From contig NZ_JNYJ01000018.1 in assembly GCF_000716715.1 (NCBI RefSeq), positions 1-64,000 on the forward strand: 64,000 nt of DNA, written 5' to 3'. Numbering within the stretch: position 1 is the stretch's first letter; each line of letters starts with the position of its first letter. Under the pieces are notes generated by a model, which was not told where the DNA came from, did no database searches, and saw only the letters and a program-made list of their open reading frames with translations. Below are positions 60,798 through 64,000 of the stretch, one piece after another. Origin of the DNA: Dactylosporangium aurantiacum. Its GTDB lineage: Bacteria > Actinomycetota > Actinomycetes > Mycobacteriales > Micromonosporaceae. The position numbers were made by a program, and so were the translations under genes.

Positions 60798-61705
60798 ACG
60801 CAACCCACGACACCCGTCACATCACGGCTGGGCCCGCCACCGTCGCCGGGCAGCACGATGATGAGCTGCGCAGACTACGCCTCATCCAATGGACGTTGCG
60901 TGGCGCGCTCGCCTTGGCGCTCGTCGTCAGCATGGCGGCCAACATCCTGGCCGCAGCACCCGACCCGGTCGCCCGCAGCATCGCCGCCTGGTCACCGCTC
61001 GCCCTGTACACGGCGATCGAAGTCATGACCCGGGTACCGGTCCGCAACCGGCTCCTCGGCGCCATCCGCATCGTCGCAACCGTCGCCATCGCCGTCATCG
61101 CCGGCGTCACCAGCTACCTACACATGGTCGGCGTCGGCCAACGCTACGGCGAAAGCTGGCAGGTCGTATACCTGCTCCCGATCAGCGTCGACGGCCTCGT
61201 CACCGTCCTCACGCTCAGTCTCCTCGACATCGCCTCACAGGTCCGCAGTGCCATCGTCAGAGCCGCAGCAGTGCAAAAGCACCAGTCGATCATTCCCGTG
61301 GTGTCCGACTCAACATCGATCGGCGGTAGCGCAACGCAGGCACAACGAAACATCGATGCCGATGAAGGCGGCGACGTGGCAACGTCAATGTCCGGTAGCA
61401 CCGGGCAAGACGCAGAAGCGTCCAGAAGGCCGCTGGGCACTCGCCGCCCAACCGGACGAGCGCGGGCTCAACGTGCAACACCGCCCGTGCGCGTGAGTGA
61501 AACCGTCGCACTGCCCCCAGAACTGGAGCCCCTGCTCCAGCCCGCGACTCAAGTGCTGCAGGAACTGCAAGCCGCCGGCAGGCCAATCACAAGAGATTGC
61601 TTTGCAGCCGCGCTCCGAGACGCAGGTCAACCACTACGCAGCGCGAAAGTGACGCTGCTATTGGCAGCTGTCAGAAACCAACACGCGCAGCAGAACGGCT
61701 CGTGA
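60794..61705 (+). CDS. DUF2637-like membrane protein
   Basis: This 303-residue protein has four helices in its first half (LIQWTLRGALALALVVSMAA, SPLALYTAIEVMTRVP, VATVAIAVIAGVTSYLHMVG and VVYLLPISVDGLVTVLTLSL), the pattern of DUF2637 proteins, often carried by actinobacterial plasmids and conjugative elements. The second half is soluble, ending in a helical LLQPATQVLQELQAAGRPIT and FAAALRDAGQPLRSAKVTLL, which resembles a small DNA-binding or replication-type tail. It overlaps the LysM-BTAD gene by four bases. GC content drops in its last 300 bases, suggesting an element boundary nearby. Confidence 0.8.
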   Translation: MNATHDTRHITAGPATVAGQHDDELRRLRLIQWTLRGALALALVVSMAANILAAAPDPVARSIAAWSPLALYTAIEVMTRVPVRNRLLGAIRIVATVAIAVIAGVTSYLHMVGVGQRYGESWQVVYLLPISVDGLVTVLTLSLLDIASQVRSAIVRAAAVQKHQSIIPVVSDSTSIGGSATQAQRNIDADEGGDVATSMSGSTGQDAEASRRPLGTRRPTGRARAQRATPPVRVSETVALPPELEPLLQPATQVLQELQAAGRPITRDCFAAALRDAGQPLRSAKVTLLLAAVRNQHAQQNGS

Positions 61706-61780
61706 CGGGAGCGCCGCGATATCGTCGACCATCCGATATGCCGCGAGCTTTGTTTGACGGATAACGGTGCGGGTGTTCAA

Positions 61781-61830
61781 GGGGGGACATTAACCCCCAC
61801 CCATAGCATCCCTGCCTGAAGCGGGGATTC
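61781..61830 (-). other. Two hairpins resembling an IS605-type right end
   Basis: GGGGG at 61782-61786 pairs with CCCCC at 61794-61798. Next, CCCTGC (61810-61815) pairs with GCGGGG (61821-61826), one G-T wobble, loop CTGAA. On the minus strand the second reads GAATCCCCGCTTCAGGCAGG, similar to the GAATCCCC-TTCAG-GGGGA hairpin at the right end of IS200/IS605-type (TnpB) elements. No TnpB or TnpA gene is present. It could also be a terminator for the upstream gene. Confidence 0.35.
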
Positions 61831-61955
61831 ATGTGGACTAACCTATAGGCGAGACGCCGGTAATTCAACTGTCAAAGTTGAGTTTTGATTGCCCGTACTA
61901 TTGTGATCTGGCGCACGAGTGCGCCTGAGTCGATAGCGGCCGCTCGTACGCGCGG

Positions 61956-62309
61956 ATGGTCGCGTTGGTCGACTGTGCCGCGGACCCGTCGGCGCTGCTC
62001 AGCTGGTGCATCGCGGCCGATGCCCCGCTGTGGGGGCGGACCAGCTACTCTGCGACCGATCAAGATTCTGGTGCGTCCGAGGGCAACACGACCTCGACTT
62101 TCAAGTCGGCTGCATTCACTACGGTGAACGACTGGCCCAGCCTGGCTCTATGGATACAGCCATTGGTCAGTAGTAGCGAGCCGGAATGGGCCACGGCATT
62201 TAAGCTCCGGACGGTATCGAGGGTGGAATCTGCGACGTTCAGCTATATCGTGGCCGCCTCGCTGGTCACGACTCCGGGTAACGGAAAGCACAGCCCGCCC
62301 GGGAACTGA
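61956..62309 (+). CDS. Possible small hypothetical protein
   Basis: A 117-codon frame reads MVALVDCAADPSALLSWCIA, then NDWPSLALWIQPLVSSSEPE and VESATFSYIVAASLVTTPGN, with fair coding character but lower third-position GC than the neighbours. There is no ribosome site, so the start is doubtful and the protein may be a 5'-truncated remnant. Two Cys lie near the N-terminus. No family is recognised. Confidence 0.35.
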   Translation: MVALVDCAADPSALLSWCIAADAPLWGRTSYSATDQDSGASEGNTTSTFKSAAFTTVNDWPSLALWIQPLVSSSEPEWATAFKLRTVSRVESATFSYIVAASLVTTPGNGKHSPPGN

Positions 62310-62817
62310 ATGTATCGCAGACCGTTTTCATAAGGCGGTGATCGGCGTGCAGCAACAGCTACGGCGCCACGTACGTCTACCGCTACTGCTGAGCCCATCG
62401 AGGAGCGCCGAGGTTCGGAGTCCGACGTCCGGCCCGACAAACGGGAACCTGACGTAAGCGTGTTGGCCGCACACTGTGGCGGCGAGCACGTTCGGCTCGT
62501 TCCAGTACGACAGCCGCGGTTGCGGACGTCGGGCGGCCTGCGCGGTTGCGCACTCCGCCGGTGTCGGCAGATTCGCGGTTCTGACGTAGGCGGAGCATCG
62601 ATGTTGGCACCAACTTCGGCGTTCGCCAGCTGTTGATCAAGGCGACCTGCCGCATGGCCGATGTGGTATGGCAGGAACGCTGGCCTACTCGTCGTCGGGC
62701 CGCCGTGCAGGTCCACTACTGACCGTCGACGTCGAGTGGTACGTAGCGACGGAGCTGGTCTACCTTCCTCGAACAAGTATTACGAATTCAAACTCTCATA
62801 GGATTTATCCGCACCCG
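62310..62817. other. Low-GC region without a clear gene
   Basis: About 500 bases of lower GC hold only short frames. One plus-strand scrap ends CSNSYGATYVYRYC before a TGA near 62375, possibly the end of a lost secreted protein. Stops are frequent in all frames. An AT-rich stretch at 62775-62810 is probably the promoter of the LacI-like gene. Confidence 0.4.
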
Positions 62818-63732
62818 ATGGTTGACCTTCCACACTGGGACGGCCATGATCGTTTGATGGACCGGCCGACCCGTCGCAAGGGGCCACTGCGTGCGCACCA
62901 GAGCCACCGACGCGTCATCGGTGTCGTCACGGCCGATGCCACCATGCACGGCCCCGCCGCCACGCTGCACGGCGTCGAGAGCGCGGCTCGCGCCGCGGGC
63001 TACGCCCTGGCCTACCAGGAGCTGCAGCACGCCGACCGGTCCAGCGTCGCCGCGGCGCTGGCCGCGCTCGTCAGCGAGTCGGTCGCCGGCATCGTTGTCA
63101 CGGCCTCCCAGGCAAAAGCCGGATTCGGTGACCTGCCAGCCGCGGTGCCGTGTGTCAAGGTCGGGCCCGCTGAGTCCGGAGGACTGCCATCCGTGTGGAT
63201 TGACCAGGTCGTCGGCGCGCGGCTCGCCACGCAGCATCTGCTGGGCCTGGGGCACCGGACGGTCTGGCATGTCGCCGGGCCGGAGTCGGCGCCGGAGACG
63301 CACAGCCGTATCGACGGCTGGCGGACTGCACTGGACCAGGCCGGCGCGCCGGTTCCCGCTCCGATCCCGGGTCACTGGGGTGCTGAGGCCGGTTATCGTG
63401 CGGGGGTCGAGCTGGCGCGACGGGATGGCGTGACGGCGGTGTTCGCCGCCAATGACCAGATGGCGATCGGCGTTCTGCGTGCCTTCCATGAGCACGGCAT
63501 CAGCGTGCCCGGCGACGTCAGTGTCTCTGGTTTCGACGACATTCCCGAGGCCGCCTACCTGAACCCTCCACTGACCACCATCCGTCAGGACTTCGATGAG
63601 GTCGGCCGTGCCTGCGTAGCGATGCTGCTGCGGCATCTGCGGCGTCCCGCGGTGCCGGACCGGGACGCCTTCATGATGGTCAAGCCCGCGCTCATCGTCC
63701 GCCGGAGCACCAGATCTGCCCGATCGACGTAG
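62818..63732 (+). CDS. LacI-type sugar-binding protein without HTH
   Basis: The 304-residue protein aligns with the effector domain of LacI-family repressors: RRVIGVVTADATMHGPAATL, then HGVESAARAAGYALAYQELQ, VWIDQVVGARLATQHLLGLG and PGDVSVSGFDDIPEAAYLNP, with LTTIRQDFDEVGRACVAMLL. The usual N-terminal DNA-binding region of about 55 residues is absent: before RRVIGVV only DRPTRRKGPLRAHQSH is present. ATG 62818 and 62857 are possible starts. It may be a truncated repressor that lost its HTH, or a stand-alone effector domain. It is convergent with the mutarotase-like gene. Confidence 0.7.
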   Translation: MVDLPHWDGHDRLMDRPTRRKGPLRAHQSHRRVIGVVTADATMHGPAATLHGVESAARAAGYALAYQELQHADRSSVAAALAALVSESVAGIVVTASQAKAGFGDLPAAVPCVKVGPAESGGLPSVWIDQVVGARLATQHLLGLGHRTVWHVAGPESAPETHSRIDGWRTALDQAGAPVPAPIPGHWGAEAGYRAGVELARRDGVTAVFAANDQMAIGVLRAFHEHGISVPGDVSVSGFDDIPEAAYLNPPLTTIRQDFDEVGRACVAMLLRHLRRPAVPDRDAFMMVKPALIVRRSTRSARST

Positions 63733-64000
63733 CTACCTCGAAGCGCGCGGTGGCATGTCCCGGCTCGCCGATACATGGAGCCGCCAGCGGAGCAACCCGC
63801 CGGCTGGGACCTGCGCGGTGGGCACATCCTCGGTGATGTCGAACCCTCCGCCGAGCATCGGTTCGACGCCGATGCTGCGGTACGGCCCATGTGCCGGCCA
63901 GCCGCGCAGGTTGCGCCACAGCGCGACCGACCGCGGCTGGCCGTCGCATTCGAGCGTGAACCTGAGCCGGTCGTCGCCGTCGATGACCGTCACTTCGGGG
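63733..64000 (-). CDS. C-terminus of a mutarotase/aldose-epimerase-like protein (partial)
   Basis: About 87 residues at the window edge end in a galactose-mutarotase-like fold: LECDGQPRSVALWRNLRGWP, then YRSIGVEPMLGGGFDITEDV and PAGGLLRWRLHVSASRD. The GVEPMLG and PAGG-W-L ending are typical of aldose-1-epimerase-like or DUF4432-like proteins. The frame is open past base 64000, so the N-terminus lies outside. It fits a carbohydrate-use neighbourhood with the LacI-type protein. Confidence 0.55.
   Translation of the reverse strand, partial: PEVTVIDGDDRLRFTLECDGQPRSVALWRNLRGWPAHGPYRSIGVEPMLGGGFDITEDVPTAQVPAGGLLRWRLHVSASRDMPPRASR

Noticed and set aside
1..64000. Search for CRISPR arrays, rRNA and tRNA genes
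   Set aside because: I saw no regularly spaced repeats of CRISPR length, no 16S/23S conserved segments and no convincing cloverleaf or T-loop motif. A covariance search could still find a tRNA that I missed.

Overview
The window is very GC-rich, with GTG starts, many apparently leaderless genes and an actinomycete gene content: HxlR, MarR, TetR, GlxA-type AraC and BTAD/SARP regulators, a mycothiol-dependent-type enzyme and FtsX-type ABC export with a NarL-type two-component system. This suggests a filamentous actinobacterium, and the BTAD/LysM membrane proteins and small orphan genes fit Micromonosporaceae best (inference, no rRNA here). I saw no rRNA, tRNA or CRISPR array. Much of the window looks accessory: few long operons, many lone redox enzymes each beside its own regulator, and many broken genes.

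Region by region. 1-750: start of an unknown gene and a truncated IS6-type transposase. 760-8150: regulator/enzyme pairs (XRE-cupin with a thioredoxin-reductase-like flavoprotein; TetR; MarR with a DinB-like enzyme; a broken LysE exporter; a glyoxalase-fold protein; TetR). 8371-14297: orphan membrane, secreted and SMI1/KNR4-like genes, including one frameshifted and one stop-interrupted gene. 14542-27367: NmrA-type reductase with HxlR, a lone histidine kinase, a transposase relic, an Rrf2-NIPSNAP pair, an alkylation-repair-like/SDR/ABM cluster, AraC with an SDR, SnoaL-like, GlxA-like and quinone oxidoreductase genes. 27535-32353: fragments, two frameshifted genes, a lipoprotein, an SMI1/KNR4 protein, a possible MITE and a secreted CBM2 protein. 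32462-36422: SnoaL/MarR pair, a ferric-reductase-like protein and a membrane alpha/beta hydrolase. 37513-42668: ABC ATPase, FtsX permease, histidine kinase and response regulator, a compact export-and-sensing operon. 43395-45691: TetR, azoreductase, SMR pump and a DUF3995-like protein. 45679-50735: a dabB-dabA-PII-like operon for inorganic carbon uptake. 50736-52830: decayed DNA including a broken baeRF-like gene.

52904-61705 is the most distinctive part. A membrane-embedded Hsp70/actin-like ATPase, a membrane-anchored BTAD protein and a single-pass extracytoplasmic protein overlap stop-to-start. After a strong hairpin come a LysM-BTAD membrane protein and a DUF2637-like membrane protein, also overlapping. 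The two BTAD proteins share a homologous N-terminal membrane module. I infer an envelope-sensing or envelope-remodelling system that I cannot match to a named one. The window ends with a LacI-type sugar-binding protein lacking its DNA-binding domain and the C-terminus of a mutarotase-like protein.
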